Assembly: GCF_014230465.1 (NCBI RefSeq)
Contig: NZ_JAAXCY010000014.1
Location: forward strand, 136,410-200,409
Reading direction: 5' to 3'
Length of the DNA stretch: 64,000 nt
From: Pseudomonas cremoris
GTDB taxonomy: Bacteria > Pseudomonadota > Gammaproteobacteria > Pseudomonadales > Pseudomonadaceae
Shown here: one piece after another, positions 39,118 to 48,153 of the stretch
Numbering within the stretch: the first letter of the stretch is position 1
How the letters are laid out: each line of letters starts with the position of its first letter
Notes under the pieces: model-generated
What the model was told of the DNA's origin: nothing
Databases searched by the model: none
The model's input: the letters and a program-made list of their open reading frames with translations, nothing else
Position numbers and translations under genes: made by a program

Positions 39118-41238
39118 TCAGAACTCTAACTCCGCGCTGAAGTAGAGTACGTGGCGGTGGTCATAAACGTTGTCGGCCCAGGTGGTGGGCTGGTTATCGA
39201 GGCGTTGTTGCAACATGCCGGCCAGCTCCACGTTGGCGTTGCCCAAGGCAATGCGCTTGGCCACCCGCAGGTCGACCCGTTCGAAGCGATATCTGTTGAG
39301 TGCGTCGTCGCCATAGTAGAACAGCGCGCTGGACCAGCCTTGCCCCCATTCACGCAGCCAGCCGGCCGAGCCACTGTTGCGCGCGGTCTGCATTTTGTCC
39401 AGCGGATTGCTGGTGGTGGCATCCACGTAAGCATAGGTCAGTCGGAGGCGGTCGGCGTTGCTCAGGCGCCAGTCGAACTGCGACTCGGCCCCGGTAAACC
39501 GCGAGCTATTTGCATTGCTGGCGATGTATTGGTTGTTGCGCAAAGGTGAGCTGATCATTTCGGTGATTTCGTCATAGAACAGTTTCACGTCCATGCTCAG
39601 CCCAATGTCGGCAAAGAAACCGTTGTAACCCAATTCTCGCGAGCGCATCAGTTCTTTATCGAGGTTGCCAGGGCCCCGCGTCTTTACGAAGTATTGCCCG
39701 CTGCTCTGGCCAAAGGCCGGAGAGCTGAGATTGGTGACGCGGTAGCTCCAGTTGACGTTGTTCTCGAACATGTCCGGCGAACGGATCGCTTCGGAATACA
39801 CCGCACGCAGGCCGTGGCGCGGGTTGATCAAGTAATTGACCGCCACCCGTGGTGTCAGCGAGCTGCCGCTCAGGTGCGTATCTTCAAACATGGCGCCGCC
39901 TTGCAGCAGCCAGTGTTCGCTGGCACGCCATTCCAGTTGCCCGAACAGGCGCCAGGTGGTGTCGTCCAGGGTGCCATTGAAATAGGTGTCGGAGTCGGCG
40001 CGGTCGTAGCGGTAATTCACACCACTGACCAGGCGCAGGCTGTCGGACAGGCTGAGGGTGTCCTGAACCTCCAGGTCGTAGCGGCTTTCACGGGTGCTTT
40101 GGTCGATGTCGCCGCAGACGCTCTGGCTGGCGCCATCACGCCATTGATCCAGCACGGTATTGGCCAGCGCTTGCTCAGCCGCGCCGCCGGGTGGTGCGCT
40201 GCCTTGGCTGTAGATGTCCATATGCCGGGCCAGTCGTTCGGCGTAGTTGGGGTTCAGTTGCCACAACTGGGTCAACTGCGGGCTGAACGAGATCTTGGCG
40301 TCGCAGGCTTTCCAGATTTGTCGACGGTCCCACTGTTGGGCCGAACCCTGGATATACAGGCTGTGATCGGGGTTGAAATCGAAATTCCAGCGCAGGGAGC
40401 CCGCATAGTCCTTGGCGGTGACGTCGGAATTATTACCACCTTCGGTAATCCCGGCGAATACTGGCATGTAGGTATAAGGCCGTTGGTTGGTGCCTTCCTT
40501 GGCATCCAGCTGCCAATCGATGCTTTGCTGCGCATTCAGGGTTTGGCTCACTGCCAGGCTGAAGCGGTTGAGGCGGCGGCTGTCACGACGGTCGGCACCG
40601 GCGGCGTCGCTGTCGAAGCCATCGTCTTGCTGGCCTGAGAGAGACAAGCGCAGATCGCCGGTTTCCCAGCCCACGCCCTGGCTGGCATAGAAGTCATTGA
40701 TGCCACGTTCGCCACGCACCACCTTCACCCGCGTGCCGTGGCTGTTGGCTGGCGAGCGCGTAAGGATGTTGACCACTGCCATCAAGGCATTCGCGCCGTA
40801 GCTGACGGTGTTGGGGCCGCGGAACACCTCGATGCGCTCGATATCTTCCATGGCGACCGGGATATCGCTCCAGTCCACGGTGGCCAGGCCCGCGCGGTAC
40901 ACCGAGCGGCCGTCGATCAACACCTGCATGCGTCGTGCATCGCTGGCGCTGGTGCCGTGGTAGTTCACCGCCGCCTGGTTGCCGGTGGTGTAGCCGACCA
41001 TCATGCCGGGCACCAGGCGCAGCAGTTCACTGATGTCTCGCGCGCCGCTGGCCTTGATCAGTTCGCTGTCGATCACGGTCATGCTGCCAGGGACAGCGGC
41101 GGCCGATTGCTTGAGGCGCGTGGCGGTCAAAACCTGGGGCAGCGGCTGGTTGTCGAGAAACAGATCGTCGGCCAGCGCGGGTACGCTGCACATCAACATC
41201 AACCACAGGGATGAACGGGGAGGAGGGCCCAAATACAC
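39118..41238 (-). CDS. TonB-dependent outer-membrane receptor
   Basis: A 706-residue protein. The GTG start at 41238 is followed by a signal peptide (LWLMLMCSVPALA). The plug domain runs from about residue 35 to 160 (QVLTATRLKQSAAAVPGSMTV; RIEVFRGPNTVSYGANALMAVVNI). A C-terminal beta-barrel ends in the aromatic YFSAELEF. No N-terminal signalling extension of the FpvA type is present, and no ECF sigma/anti-sigma pair is nearby. It is the first gene of an operon with a periplasmic binding protein and a hybrid kinase. The ligand is unknown, and no Fur box was seen upstream. Confidence 0.88.
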   Translation of the reverse strand: MYLGPPPRSSLWLMLMCSVPALADDLFLDNQPLPQVLTATRLKQSAAAVPGSMTVIDSELIKASGARDISELLRLVPGMMVGYTTGNQAAVNYHGTSASDARRMQVLIDGRSVYRAGLATVDWSDIPVAMEDIERIEVFRGPNTVSYGANALMAVVNILTRSPANSHGTRVKVVRGERGINDFYASQGVGWETGDLRLSLSGQQDDGFDSDAAGADRRDSRRLNRFSLAVSQTLNAQQSIDWQLDAKEGTNQRPYTYMPVFAGITEGGNNSDVTAKDYAGSLRWNFDFNPDHSLYIQGSAQQWDRRQIWKACDAKISFSPQLTQLWQLNPNYAERLARHMDIYSQGSAPPGGAAEQALANTVLDQWRDGASQSVCGDIDQSTRESRYDLEVQDTLSLSDSLRLVSGVNYRYDRADSDTYFNGTLDDTTWRLFGQLEWRASEHWLLQGGAMFEDTHLSGSSLTPRVAVNYLINPRHGLRAVYSEAIRSPDMFENNVNWSYRVTNLSSPAFGQSSGQYFVKTRGPGNLDKELMRSRELGYNGFFADIGLSMDVKLFYDEITEMISSPLRNNQYIASNANSSRFTGAESQFDWRLSNADRLRLTYAYVDATTSNPLDKMQTARNSGSAGWLREWGQGWSSALFYYGDDALNRYRFERVDLRVAKRIALGNANVELAGMLQQRLDNQPTTWADNVYDHRHVLYFSAELEF

Positions 41239-41433
41239 GGCACGGCCTTGATAATTGCGGATAGCCGCCCATGTTAACTGAGGTGATGTCTTTTGCCAGT
41301 CGCAGGACTTGCATTTACATCACACAAATGTGGCATTTTCCGACAAGCGTGTGAATTGACACGGGGGCTGGCCGCAAGCGGGTCGCCCCGTATAATGCCG
41401 CCATCGCCACTGGTATGGATTAACGGATTGCAT

Positions 41434-42459
41434 ATGACTGAACAGCGCCCTATTGCGGTCCTGGGAGGCGGAAGTTTTGGTACCGCCGTGGCTAACCTGC
41501 TGGCCGAAAACGGCCATTCAGTGCGCCAGTGGATGCGTGATCCCGAGCAGGCCGAGGCCATTCGCGTGCACCGCGAGAATCCGCGCTACCTCAAAGGCAT
41601 CAAGATTCACCCGGCGGTCGAACCCGTGACGGACCTACTGGCCACCCTGAACGACTGCGACCTGAGTTTTGTCGCGCTGCCCTCCAGTGCCTTGCGCTCG
41701 GTGCTGGCACCCCATGCCGACCTTTTGGCCGGCAAGCTGCTGGTCAGTCTGACCAAGGGCATCGAAGCGCAGACCTTCAAGTTGATGAGTGAAATCCTTG
41801 AAGAGATCGCTCCACAAGCGCGGATTGGCGTGTTGTCCGGGCCGAACCTGGCGCGGGAAGTCGCCGAGCACGCATTGACCGCCACGGTGGTCGCCAGTGA
41901 AGACGAAGCGCTGTGTGAGCGTGTGCAAGCGGTGCTGCATGGCCGCACGTTCCGCGTGTATGCCAGCAACGATCGCTTCGGCGTCGAGCTGGGCGGCGCA
42001 TTGAAAAACGTCTACGCCATCATCGCTGGCATGGCGGTCGCACTGGGCATGGGCGAAAACACCAAAAGCATGCTGATCACCCGCGCCTTGGCCGAGATGA
42101 CGCGTTTTGCGGTGAACCAGGGTGCCAACCCGATGACCTTCCTCGGCCTTGCGGGCGTGGGCGATTTGATCGTGACCTGCTCGTCGCCGAAAAGCCGCAA
42201 TTACCAGGTCGGTTTTGCACTGGGCCAGGGCTTGAGCCTGGAAGACGCCGTGACGCGGCTGGGCGAAGTGGCCGAAGGGGTCAACACCCTAAAGGTGCTG
42301 AAGGCCAAGGCTCAGGAAGTCGGTGTGTATATGCCGCTGGTCGCTGGGCTGCACGCGATCCTGTTTGAAGGGCGCACCTTGAACCAGGTCATCGAGTTGT
42401 TGATGCGGGCCGAGCCGAAAACCGATGTCGACTTTATTTCCACCAGTGGTTTCAACTGA
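41434..42459 (+). CDS. gpsA: Glycerol-3-phosphate dehydrogenase [NAD(P)+]
   Basis: A 341-residue enzyme that makes sn-glycerol-3-phosphate for phospholipid synthesis from dihydroxyacetone phosphate. The NAD-binding [18 protein letters not shown] lies at the N-terminus. The catalytic Lys is in [12 protein letters not shown], and [19 protein letters not shown] is the conserved C-terminal block. I chose ATG 41434. A perfect TTGACA (41356) and a perfect TATAAT (41391) lie upstream but are 29 bases apart, too far to form one promoter. It heads a unit with the DUF4389 gene and sixA. Confidence 0.97.
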   Translation: MTEQRPIAVLGGGSFGTAVANLLAENGHSVRQWMRDPEQAEAIRVHRENPRYLKGIKIHPAVEPVTDLLATLNDCDLSFVALPSSALRSVLAPHADLLAGKLLVSLTKGIEAQTFKLMSEILEEIAPQARIGVLSGPNLAREVAEHALTATVVASEDEALCERVQAVLHGRTFRVYASNDRFGVELGGALKNVYAIIAGMAVALGMGENTKSMLITRALAEMTRFAVNQGANPMTFLGLAGVGDLIVTCSSPKSRNYQVGFALGQGLSLEDAVTRLGEVAEGVNTLKVLKAKAQEVGVYMPLVAGLHAILFEGRTLNQVIELLMRAEPKTDVDFISTSGFN

Positions 42460-42469
42460 GGAACGCGCC

Positions 42470-42817
42470 ATGAATGATCCAAAAGCAGCCCCCAAGTACG
42501 AATCCATTGTCTTGCGCATCCTCTGGATGCTGGTCTTTGCCCTGGTGTGGCAGGTGGCGCAGTTCCTGCTCGGCGCCTTGGTGATCGTGCAATTGATCTA
42601 CCGCCTGGTGTATAGCGCGCCGAACCTGGGATTGATGAACTTTGGCGACAGCCTCAGCCAGTTCCTTGCGCAGATCGGTCGCTTTGGCAGCTTCCACACC
42701 GAACAAAAGCCGTGGCCATTCGCTGATTGGCCAACCCCCCGTGCGCCGGAGGGCGAGGCCGCCCACAGCGTGCCGCCAGCGCCGCACCCAGTGCGTGATG
42801 AAGAGCCGAAACTGTGA
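42470..42817 (+). CDS. DUF4389 membrane protein
   Basis: 115 residues. One or two membrane helices (ESIVLRILWMLVFALVWQVA; LLGALVIVQLIYRLVYS) are followed by the conserved NFGDSLSQFLAQIGRFGSF stretch and a Pro-rich cytoplasmic tail. This matches DUF4389, found in Pseudomonas between gpsA and sixA. Function unknown. It starts 10 bases after gpsA, and its stop overlaps the sixA GTG start (GTGA), so all three genes are probably co-expressed. Confidence 0.87.
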   Translation: MNDPKAAPKYESIVLRILWMLVFALVWQVAQFLLGALVIVQLIYRLVYSAPNLGLMNFGDSLSQFLAQIGRFGSFHTEQKPWPFADWPTPRAPEGEAAHSVPPAPHPVRDEEPKL

Positions 42818-43263
42818 AGCTTTGGATTTTGCGCCACGGTGAGGCCGAAGGGCATGCGCGCACCGATGCCGAGCGCAACCTTACCGAACATGGCCGTGGC
42901 GAAGTGTTGCGCAGTGCTGCGCACCTGATCGGCCAGCCCCTCAGTGCAATCATCGCCAGCCCGTATGTGCGTGCGCAGCAAACCGCGCACCTGGTGCGCG
43001 ATGCACTGGGTTTCGAGCCGCAGATTCGCACCGTGCCGTGGCTGACGCCTGAGGGCAACCCGTTGCAGGTGCTTGATAAGCTCGACACGGATGACACTGT
43101 GCTGCTGGTCAGCCATCAACCGTTGGTCGGCAGCCTGATCAGCTTTTTGCAACACGGTCACCCGCGTCAGCCGCAGCCGATGCACACCGCCAGCCTGGCG
43201 GAACTGGAAGGGGATTTTCCGCTGGCGGGGTTGATGAGCCTGGTCAGTGTGAAGCATCCGTAG
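42814..43263 (+). CDS. sixA: Phosphohistidine phosphatase SixA
   Basis: 149 residues of the histidine phosphatase (RHG) family. The catalytic motif is LRHGEAEGHARTDAERNLTEHG at residues 6-27, and the second catalytic His is in LLVSHQPLVG. SixA removes phosphate from phosphohistidine on Hpt domains or the nitrogen PTS protein NPr. The start is GTG, overlapping the stop of the DUF4389 gene. Size and motifs match E. coli SixA (161 residues). Confidence 0.92.
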   Translation: MKLWILRHGEAEGHARTDAERNLTEHGRGEVLRSAAHLIGQPLSAIIASPYVRAQQTAHLVRDALGFEPQIRTVPWLTPEGNPLQVLDKLDTDDTVLLVSHQPLVGSLISFLQHGHPRQPQPMHTASLAELEGDFPLAGLMSLVSVKHP

Positions 43264-43289
43264 GCTTTATCGCTGCTTTGTGTGTGCTA

Positions 43290-43320
43290 TATAGTCAGCC
43301 AAGCAAGTGCTTGGTTGGCT
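43290..43320 (+). promoter_or_regulatory. Promoter -10 and TetR-type palindromic operator before the acyl-CoA ligase
   Basis: TATAGT at 43290-43295 is followed at once by CCAAGCAAGTGCTTGG (43299-43314), a perfect palindrome in its 7-base arms. It lies over the expected transcription start and 35 bases before the ligase ATG. Such palindromes at acyl-CoA metabolism genes are usually bound by TetR-family repressors released by acyl-CoA; the regulator itself is not in the window. Confidence 0.5.
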
Positions 43321-43348
43321 ATCGTCGGACCACAAAGGAGCGTGTCCC

Positions 43349-44998
43349 ATGCCCGTTGCTTTTCGTTTGCCGTTGCAGGTTTTCTTCGAACGTGAAGCGC
43401 GACATCCGCGCCAAACCTTTTTGGTCCAGCCCGTGGGCGATGGCGAGGTGCAAGCCCTCACCTGGGGCGAAGTGGGCCATCAGGCCCGATGCGCAGCGCA
43501 TTGGCTACGCGCCCGGGAGCTGCCCCAGGGTTCGCATATTGCGTTGATTTCAAAGAATTGCGCGCACTGGATCATCGCCGACCTGGCGATCTGGATGGCC
43601 GGGCATGTGTCCGTACCGCTGTACCCTAACCTCACCGCCGACTCCGTCGCCCATGTGCTCAGCCACTCTGAGGCTGCGCTGGTGTTTATCGGCAAACTTG
43701 ACGACTGGCCTGCCATGGCACCTGGCGTGCCGGTGGGGGTGCCGACCATCAGCCTGCCGCTGTGCCCGCTCGGCGACTTCGACTTCCGCTGGGCCGACCT
43801 GCAGGCGTGCTCACCGATCCAGGACGAGCCCACGCCTGCAGCGTCGGACGTTGCCACCATTATCTACACCTCCGGTACTACCGGCCTGCCCAAGGGCGTG
43901 ATGCATAGCTTCGGCGCGCTGGGCTTTGCCGCCACCCGTGGCACCGAGCTGTTTGGGCTGGGGGAGGGTGACCGGCTGCTGTCGTACCTGCCGTTGTGTC
44001 ATGTGGCGGAGCGGATGTTTGTGGAGATGGCCTCGATCTACACCGGGCAAACGGTGTTTTTCGCGCAAAGCCTCGATACCTTTCTGACCGACCTGCGTAG
44101 GGCGCGTCCTACCGCATTGTTTGGTGTACCGCGAATCTGGACCAAGTTCCAGATGGGCGTCTACGCCAAGATCCCGGAAAAACGCTTGGACACCCTATTG
44201 CGCCTGCCCTTCATCGGCAAGCGTGTGGGCCACAAGGTGCTTGCCGGGCTGGGCCTGGATGCGCTGCGTATCGCGTTGTCTGGTGCCGCGCCGGTGCCTG
44301 AGGCTTTACTGCGCTGGTATCAACGCCTGGGCCTGGATGTGCTGGAGGTGTACGGCATGACCGAGAGCTGTGGCTACTCCCATGTGTGTCGCCCCGGCCA
44401 GCAGACCCTAGGTTGGATAGGCTTGCCATGCCCCGGCGTTGAAGTGCGTATCGACTCCTTGGGCGAGGTGCAGGTGCGCAGCGGTGCGACCATGCTCGGG
44501 TACTTCAAGGACCCGCAAAAAACCGCCGAAACCATCACCGCCGATGGCTTCCTGCGTACCGGCGACAAGGGCGAACAGGACGCCGACGGTCGCTTGCGCC
44601 TGACCGGTCGACTCAAGGAAATCTTCAAGACCAGCAAGGGCAAGTACGTGGCCCCCGCGCCGATTGAAAATCGCCTGGCCGAACATGCGCGCATCGAGCA
44701 GGTGTGCGTAGTGGGTGATGGGCTCGCCGCGCCGATCGGTTTGTGTGTGTTATCGGTGGCAGACGAAGCCCCGAAAGCACTGCACGCCAGCCTTGAACGC
44801 TGGCTGGAGCAGGTCAACCAGACGCTGGATAAACATGAGCGCTTGCGCCAACTGGTGGTGGTCAAGGACAGCTGGGCGGTGGAAAACGGTTTCCTGACGC
44901 CGACCTTGAAGATCAAGCGCAACGTGATCGAGTCGACTTACGGCGCACACTTTCAAGCCTGGAGTGAACGCTCTGAATCTGTTCTGTGGCAGGATTAA
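43349..44998 (+). CDS. AMP-binding long-chain acyl-CoA synthetase
   Basis: A 549-residue ANL-superfamily ligase that activates fatty acids to acyl-CoA via acyl-AMP. The ATP-binding P-loop is TIIYTSGTTGLPKGVMHS, followed by the A5 motif YGMTESCGYSHV. The hinge region TGDKGEQDADGRLRLTGRLK leads to KTSKGKYVAPAPIEN in the C-terminal lobe. It resembles FadD15/long-chain ligase types that lack a transmembrane part. ATG 43349 has an AAAGGAG site. It forms an operon with the following thioesterase (30-base gap), an opposing pair acting on acyl-CoA. Confidence 0.92.
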   Translation: MPVAFRLPLQVFFEREARHPRQTFLVQPVGDGEVQALTWGEVGHQARCAAHWLRARELPQGSHIALISKNCAHWIIADLAIWMAGHVSVPLYPNLTADSVAHVLSHSEAALVFIGKLDDWPAMAPGVPVGVPTISLPLCPLGDFDFRWADLQACSPIQDEPTPAASDVATIIYTSGTTGLPKGVMHSFGALGFAATRGTELFGLGEGDRLLSYLPLCHVAERMFVEMASIYTGQTVFFAQSLDTFLTDLRRARPTALFGVPRIWTKFQMGVYAKIPEKRLDTLLRLPFIGKRVGHKVLAGLGLDALRIALSGAAPVPEALLRWYQRLGLDVLEVYGMTESCGYSHVCRPGQQTLGWIGLPCPGVEVRIDSLGEVQVRSGATMLGYFKDPQKTAETITADGFLRTGDKGEQDADGRLRLTGRLKEIFKTSKGKYVAPAPIENRLAEHARIEQVCVVGDGLAAPIGLCVLSVADEAPKALHASLERWLEQVNQTLDKHERLRQLVVVKDSWAVENGFLTPTLKIKRNVIESTYGAHFQAWSERSESVLWQD

Positions 44999-45028
44999 TC
45001 TCATCATAAAACCAACAAGGACACCTTC

Positions 45029-45472
45029 ATGGGCCTGTGGCGCACGCAACCTAATATCGAACAACTCAATGCGATCCAGAAAAACACCATCGGTGAGCTG
45101 CTGGACATTCGCTTTGAAAGCTTTGACGACGAGTCCCTGACCGCCAGCATCGTGGTCGACCATCGCACCCATCAACCCTACGGCCTGTTGCATGGCGGCG
45201 CGTCGGTGGTGCTGGCCGAGAGTGTGGGCTCGATGGCGGCGTATCTGTGCATTGACCCCAGCAAGTTCTATTGCGTGGGCCTGGAGGTCAACGCCAACCA
45301 CCTGCGCGGTGTGCGCAGCGGGCGGGTGACAGCGGTGGCGCGGGCGATCCATATCGGCCGCACCACCCAAGTCTGGGATATCCGCCTGACCACGGAGGAC
45401 GGCAAGGCCAGCTGCGTTTCGCGCCTGACCATGGCCGTGGTGCCGCTGGGCGAGAACCCGCCGGCGCGATAG
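45029..45472 (+). CDS. Hotdog thioesterase (YdiI/MenI-like)
   Basis: 147 residues. The motif HQPYGLLHGGASVVLAESVGSMAAYL has Glu in LAES as the catalytic acid, characteristic of YdiI/EntH-type aryl- and acyl-CoA thioesterases. The strand GLEVNANHLRGVRSGRVTAVARAIHIGRTTQVWD completes the fold. It follows the acyl-CoA ligase by 30 bases. Together they could control a free acid/acyl-CoA balance. The exact substrate is unknown; a ubiquinone/menaquinone role is less likely in this context. Confidence 0.9.
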   Translation: MGLWRTQPNIEQLNAIQKNTIGELLDIRFESFDDESLTASIVVDHRTHQPYGLLHGGASVVLAESVGSMAAYLCIDPSKFYCVGLEVNANHLRGVRSGRVTAVARAIHIGRTTQVWDIRLTTEDGKASCVSRLTMAVVPLGENPPAR

Positions 45473-45542
45473 GCGTGGCGTGAGTGTCATCATTCCTGGC
45501 AGTTACAGTCATTGCTGTGCTGCCCAGGCATAGGGACAATCG

Positions 45543-46373
45543 ATGTCTGTTCTTGTAGATGGGTCCGGTATGTCGCAGCACGTGTTTTTCGCCCATGCCA
45601 ATGGGTTCCCTTCGGCCACCTACGGCAAGCTGTTTGCCGCATTGTCCCCGGAATACGCGGTGGCGCATTTGCCACAGCACGGTCACGACCCCAGGTTTCC
45701 GGTGGATGATAACTGGCAGAACCTGGTGGATGAACTGATCCATCATTTGGAGCTGCAACCTGAACCGGTGTGGGGCGTAGGCCATTCCCTGGGTGGTGTG
45801 CTGCATCTGCACGCGGCCATGCGCTGCCCGCAGTTGTATCGCGGCGTGGTGATGCTCGACTCGCCGGTGCTGACCCGCGCCGATCGCTGGGTGATCCGCG
45901 CAGCCAAGCGCTTTGGTTTTATCGACCGGCTGACACCCGCTGGGCGGACGTTGGGCCGTCGTGAAGAGTTCAGCGACCTGGAAGCAGCGCGCAGCTACTT
46001 CGCTGGCAAGACGCTGTTTCGTGGTTTTGACCCCGAATGCTTCGACGCTTACCTGCAACATGGCCTGCTGCAAGTCGGCGACCGCCTGCGCCTGCGCTTC
46101 GACCCGGCCACCGAAATCAGCATCTACCGTGGCGTGCCCCACACCAGCCCTGGCCAGGTGCGCCAATTGAAGGTGCCGCTGGCTGTGGTGCGCGGTCGCC
46201 AGAGCCGCGTAGTGATGCGTCACCATGCCAGCGGTGTGGACCGCCTGCCCATGGGCGAGATGCTGACCATGCCCGGCGGGCATATGTTTCCGCTTGAGCG
46301 CCCCCAGGACACCGCGACGTTGATCAAGCACTTGTTTGCCCGCTGGGAAGCCCGCGAGCGCAACTGCGCATGA
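45543..46373 (+). CDS. Alpha/beta hydrolase
   Basis: 276 residues with the oxyanion segment FFAHANGFPSATYG, the nucleophile elbow VGHSLGG (Ser82) and a C-terminal His in MPGGHMFPLERP. The protein is cytoplasmic with no signal peptide. ATG 45543 has a GGGA site. The in-frame ATG at 45570 would remove nine atypical residues and begin MSQHVFFAHANG, which may be the conserved start. Its end overlaps the next hydrolase by ATGA. Substrate unknown. Confidence 0.87.
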   Translation: MSVLVDGSGMSQHVFFAHANGFPSATYGKLFAALSPEYAVAHLPQHGHDPRFPVDDNWQNLVDELIHHLELQPEPVWGVGHSLGGVLHLHAAMRCPQLYRGVVMLDSPVLTRADRWVIRAAKRFGFIDRLTPAGRTLGRREEFSDLEAARSYFAGKTLFRGFDPECFDAYLQHGLLQVGDRLRLRFDPATEISIYRGVPHTSPGQVRQLKVPLAVVRGRQSRVVMRHHASGVDRLPMGEMLTMPGGHMFPLERPQDTATLIKHLFARWEARERNCA

Positions 46374-47224
46374 GCACGCCGGTCGAGGAAGTGCGCCTGA
46401 GCCTGCCGCACATTGAGTTGGCGGCCCATCTGTTTGGCCCAGAAGACGGCTTGCCCGTGATCGCCCTGCATGGCTGGCTCGACAACGCCAACAGCTTTGC
46501 GCGGCTGGCGCCTAAGCTGGCGGGTTTGCGTATCGTAGCCTTGGACATGGCGGGGCATGGGCACTCGGCGCATCGTCCTACAGGCGCCGGTTATGCCTTG
46601 TGGGATTACGTCTATGACGTGTTGCAGGTCGCCGAACAACTGGGCTGGAAACGTTTTGCATTACTTGGCCATTCCCTCGGCGCCATCGTGTCCCTGGTGC
46701 TGGCCGGCGCGTTACCGGAGCGAGTCACGCACCTGGGTTTGATCGACGGCGTTATCCCACCGACCGCCAGTGGCGAGAACGCTGCCGAGCGGTTGGGCAT
46801 GGCGCTGCAGGCGCAATTGAACCTGCAGGACAAGCGCAAACCCGTCTACAGCACCCTGGATCGTGCCGTCGAGGCGCGGATGAAAGGCGTGGTGGCCGTC
46901 AGTCGTGAAGCTGCCGAACTGCTGGCCCAGCGCGGTTTGATGCCTGTACCGGGCGGTTACACCTGGCGTACCGACAGCCGGCTGACCCTGGCTTCGCCGA
47001 TGCGTCTGACGGACGAGCAGGCCATGGCTTTCGTGCGGCGTGTGGCTTGCCCTACGCAGTTGGTGGTTGCTGCTGACGGCATGTTGGCGAAACATCCCGA
47101 ATTGCTTTCCCAGCTACCCTTTACCGTGACCACGTTACCTGGCGGCCATCATTTACACCTGAATGACGAGCCCGGTGCGCTCCTTGTTGCAGACTGTTTC
47201 AATCGGTTCTTCTCCGTGCCTTGA
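46370..47224 (+). CDS. Alpha/beta hydrolase
   Basis: A 284-residue hydrolase translationally coupled to the preceding one. HGWLDNANSF forms the oxyanion region, DMAGHGHSAHRP the next loop, and LGHSLGA (Ser102) the nucleophile elbow. LPGGHHLHLNDEP carries the catalytic His. The two adjacent hydrolases are different subfamilies, not a recent duplication. They follow the acyl-CoA ligase and thioesterase genes in the same direction, so a role on acyl esters is possible but unproven. Confidence 0.88.
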   Translation: MSTPVEEVRLSLPHIELAAHLFGPEDGLPVIALHGWLDNANSFARLAPKLAGLRIVALDMAGHGHSAHRPTGAGYALWDYVYDVLQVAEQLGWKRFALLGHSLGAIVSLVLAGALPERVTHLGLIDGVIPPTASGENAAERLGMALQAQLNLQDKRKPVYSTLDRAVEARMKGVVAVSREAAELLAQRGLMPVPGGYTWRTDSRLTLASPMRLTDEQAMAFVRRVACPTQLVVAADGMLAKHPELLSQLPFTVTTLPGGHHLHLNDEPGALLVADCFNRFFSVP

Positions 47225-47273
47225 CTTGGGGCGGTCAACTGCCGAGGCTGGGCGGATTGAAAGGGAGTCAACC

Positions 47274-47330
47274 ATGAATAAAGTCAGTACCGCTGCGACC
47301 TCCGATGGCCAGGGCGCGTTGATCCGATGA
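47274..47330 (+). CDS. 18-codon leader ORF overlapping the DUF4892 gene
   Basis: ATG at 47274 follows AAAGGGAG at good spacing and reads MNKVSTAATSDGQGALIR to a TGA at 47328-47330. The ATG of the DUF4892 gene (47327) overlaps that stop. The downstream gene has no good ribosome-binding site of its own, so translation of the short ORF probably delivers ribosomes to it. Whether the peptide has a function is unknown. Confidence 0.5.
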   Translation: MNKVSTAATSDGQGALIR

Positions 47331-48145
47331 GCGTGCCTAACGGATGTTTCCGTATCCTGGGCTTGAGCCTTCTCAGCCCATTGGTGTTCGCCGCCGACGT
47401 ACCGGGCAGCCAGGACCTGCCCACCGTGACCCGCCAGGTCGACGCACAAATTGTCGATTACCGCCCCGCCGAAGAAAAAGAACGCATCTACCCCATGGGC
47501 GCGATTCGCAAGATTAGCGGCCAGTTGCGCTACGAAGGTCAAGCCACTGCACGTGGCCAAGCCACGGCGATCACCTATGAACTCCCTCCCGAACACAGCT
47601 CCAGCGCAGCCTTCACCGCGACGCGTGAAGCGTTGCAGGCCAAGGGCGCGCAGTTGCTGTTCTGGTGCCAGGCCCGTGACTGCGGGGAAAGCAGCCTGTG
47701 GGCCAATGAGGTGTTCGGCAACGCCAAGCTGGTGGGTGCCGATGGCCAGCAGGAATACCTGCTGTTACGCCTGGCCGCTCCGCAGGACAACTCCCTGGTG
47801 GCGCTATACGGCATCACCCGTGGCAACCGTCGCGCCTATTTGCATGTAGAACAACTGGATGCCAGCGCTCCGCTGGGCGATCTGCTGCCCACCTCCGCGA
47901 CGTTGCTGCGCGAACTGAAAAGCACGGGCGAGCTGGATTTCCCTACGTTGGGCACCGAGCCTGATGCCACCTGGCTGACCCTGATATCACGCGGACTGAA
48001 CCTCGACGCCACCTTGCGCGTCAGTTTGACCGGGCCGACCGCCGAAGCCTGGCGCCAGGGCCTGATCGACAGCGGTGTGCGCGCTGCACGGATGGAAACC
48101 GGCACAGGTGATGCAAAGGGCCTGCACCTGCATCTGATACGCTAA
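47327..48145 (+). CDS. DUF4892 periplasmic protein
   Basis: 272 residues with a signal peptide (ILGLSLLSPLVFA, cleaved before ADVPGS). The central region has ALQAKGAQLLFWCQARDCGESSLWANEVFGNAKL, whose Cys-Cys pair and WAN segment are typical of DUF4892, and DQ/YLLLRLA follows. The C-terminal part (LISRGLNLDATLRVSLTGPTAEA) is like the OmpA-adjacent region seen in some relatives but lacks a peptidoglycan-binding motif. Function unknown. Translation is probably coupled to a short leader ORF. Confidence 0.82.
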   Translation: MSVPNGCFRILGLSLLSPLVFAADVPGSQDLPTVTRQVDAQIVDYRPAEEKERIYPMGAIRKISGQLRYEGQATARGQATAITYELPPEHSSSAAFTATREALQAKGAQLLFWCQARDCGESSLWANEVFGNAKLVGADGQQEYLLLRLAAPQDNSLVALYGITRGNRRAYLHVEQLDASAPLGDLLPTSATLLRELKSTGELDFPTLGTEPDATWLTLISRGLNLDATLRVSLTGPTAEAWRQGLIDSGVRAARMETGTGDAKGLHLHLIR

Positions 48146-48153
48146 GCATCACA

